Shown: piece by piece, positions 6,358 to 7,245 of the stretch
Numbering within the stretch: position 1 is the first letter of the stretch
Layout: every line of letters starts with the position of its first letter
Source: Oscillospiraceae bacterium
Lineage (GTDB): Bacteria > Bacillota > Clostridia > Oscillospirales > Oscillospiraceae
Direction: 5' to 3'
Length of the DNA stretch: 7,245 nt
NCBI GenBank assembly: GCA_017458025.1
Contig: JAFTGG010000189.1
Span: forward strand, 1-7,245
Made by a program: the position numbers and the translations under genes
Notes under the pieces: model-generated
Told to the model about the DNA's origin: nothing
What the model saw: only the letters and a program-made list of their open reading frames with translations
The model's database searches: none

Positions 6358-7245
6358 ATGATCGTCATACTCAAACAGGAAACGCCGAACGAAAAGCGCG
6401 ACCAGCTAGTGGATTGGCTCAAAAAACAAGGCTTCGGCGTGGACGTGTCCGAGGGCGAGTACCAGACGGTGCTCGGGCTCATCGGCGATACGGCGCGCCT
6501 TGACGCGGAGCTGATCGAGACGCTCGGCTTTGTCGATTCGGTCAAACGCGTTACAAAGCCGCCGAAGCGCGACGTGGAGGAGATGACCGTCGGCGTTGTC
6601 GGCCTCGGGCTGATCGGCGGCTCGCTCGCCAAGGCGTACCACGCGGCGGGCGCGAGGGTGCTTGCGTGGAACCGCAGCGAAAGCACGCTGGATTTCGCGA
6701 TCATCAGCGAGGCGGTGGACGGGAAGCTGACAAGCGAGAACATCGGGGAGTGCGACCTTGTGCTGCTCTCCATTTACCCGCAGGGCAGCATCGACTATCT
6801 GCGCTCCGTCGCGCCGTATATCGGTCGAAAGCCGCTGGTCGTCGACTGCTGCGGCACGAAGCGGGACGTCTGCGCCGCTTGCTTTCCGCTCGCGGAGGAG
6901 TTCGGCTTTACGTTCGTCGGCGGGCACCCGATGGCCGGTACGCACTTTTCGGGCTTTCAGGCCGCGCGGGAGGATATGTTCCGCGGCGCGCCGATGGTGC
7001 TCGTGCCGAAGGACGGCGATGACATCGCGCTGCTCGAACGCGCGAAAAAACTGCTCCAGCCCGCCGGCTTCGGCTACTTCAGCGTCACGACGCCGGAAAA
7101 GCACGACCGCATGATCGCGTTCACCTCGCAGATGGCGCACGTCGTGTCAAACGTGTATATCAAGAGCCCGACCGCGGGCTCGCACAAGGGCTTTTCCGCC
7201 GGCAGCTACCGTGACATGACGCGCGTGGCGTGGCTCAATCCGGGC
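6358..7245 (+). CDS. tyrA: Prephenate/arogenate dehydrogenase with N-terminal DAHP-synthase-type ferredoxin-like domain, 3'-truncated by window edge
   Basis: This should be the tyrosine-branch enzyme: oxidative decarboxylation of prephenate (or arogenate) with NAD(P)+, in the cytoplasm. 296 codons are visible with no stop; a total near 360-370 residues would be usual for this layout. Residues 1-70 do not belong to the TyrA core. MIVILK..., SEGEYQTVLGLIGD (31-44) and VDSVKRV (59-65) fit the beta-alpha-beta-beta-alpha-beta regulatory domain at the N-terminus of type I-beta DAHP synthases. The Rossmann fold follows: VGLGLIGGSLAKA (81-93), WNRS after the second strand (104-107), then VDCCGTKRD (162-170), GGHPMAGTHFSGF (188-200, with the catalytic-type His 190), TSQMAHVVSN (256-265) and GSYRDMTRVA (282-291, with substrate-binding-type Arg 289). 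Two oddities: Gly 166 replaces the Ser of the usual GS[TV]K motif, and WNRS instead of an acidic residue hints at NADP+. The start is supported by GGAGG and by where the domain begins. It has its own promoter. TyrA identity is strong; the N-terminal domain is assigned from remembered family sequence. Confidence 0.92.
   Translation, partial: MIVILKQETPNEKRDQLVDWLKKQGFGVDVSEGEYQTVLGLIGDTARLDAELIETLGFVDSVKRVTKPPKRDVEEMTVGVVGLGLIGGSLAKAYHAAGARVLAWNRSESTLDFAIISEAVDGKLTSENIGECDLVLLSIYPQGSIDYLRSVAPYIGRKPLVVDCCGTKRDVCAACFPLAEEFGFTFVGGHPMAGTHFSGFQAAREDMFRGAPMVLVPKDGDDIALLERAKKLLQPAGFGYFSVTTPEKHDRMIAFTSQMAHVVSNVYIKSPTAGSHKGFSAGSYRDMTRVAWLNPG

Noticed and set aside
6406..7140. Minus-strand open frame (244 codons) opposite tyrA
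   Set aside because: The + strand here encodes unmistakable TyrA motifs, and the antisense translation shows none.
1..7245. Mobile elements, CRISPR repeats, tRNA or rRNA genes
   Set aside because: No transposase-like frames, evenly spaced direct repeats, or tRNA/rRNA-like sequences were seen; coding sequence fills all but about 120 bases.

Overview
The window looks like chromosomal DNA from a G+C-rich member of the Firmicutes, most likely class Clostridia (possibly an Oscillospirales-type gut bacterium). The grounds are an AddA/AddB helicase-nuclease rather than RecBCD, AAAGGAGG/GGAGG-type Shine-Dalgarno sites, a consensus SigA-type promoter, and a TyrA with clostridial-looking motifs. The lineage is inferred from gene style only. 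All three genes lie on the + strand, share G+C-rich codon use, and show no frameshifts, mobile elements, tRNA/rRNA genes or CRISPR arrays.

Region 1 (2-6236) is an addB-addA operon. addB enters from beyond the left edge (about 884 codons visible, N-terminus missing). It overlaps addA by 8 bases, with the addA ribosome binding site inside the end of addB. The visible part of AddB keeps a full RecB-type nuclease active site and the four cysteines of the family's iron-sulfur cluster. AddA is complete (1195 residues), with all superfamily 1 helicase motifs and its own C-terminal nuclease motifs. Together they would form the heterodimer that resects double-strand breaks and loads recombination.

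Region 2 (6237-6357) is a 121-base intergenic gap. It holds a weak possible terminator overlapping the addA stop, then a near-perfect promoter (TTGACT, 17 bp, TATAAT), a 14-bp stem-loop in the short 5' leader, and a strong ribosome binding site.

Region 3 (6358-7245) is the start of a separately transcribed aromatic amino acid gene running off the right edge. It encodes a prephenate/arogenate dehydrogenase (TyrA) preceded by a roughly 70-residue domain that closely resembles the ferredoxin-like regulatory domain normally found at the N-terminus of DAHP synthase. This apparent transplant of a tyrosine/phenylalanine-sensing module from the first enzyme of the pathway onto the tyrosine-branch enzyme is the most interesting thing in the window. 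Next come the leader hairpin in front of it and a Gly where TyrA normally has a catalytic Ser. I see no evidence of a wholly new multi-gene system; the addBA half is ordinary.
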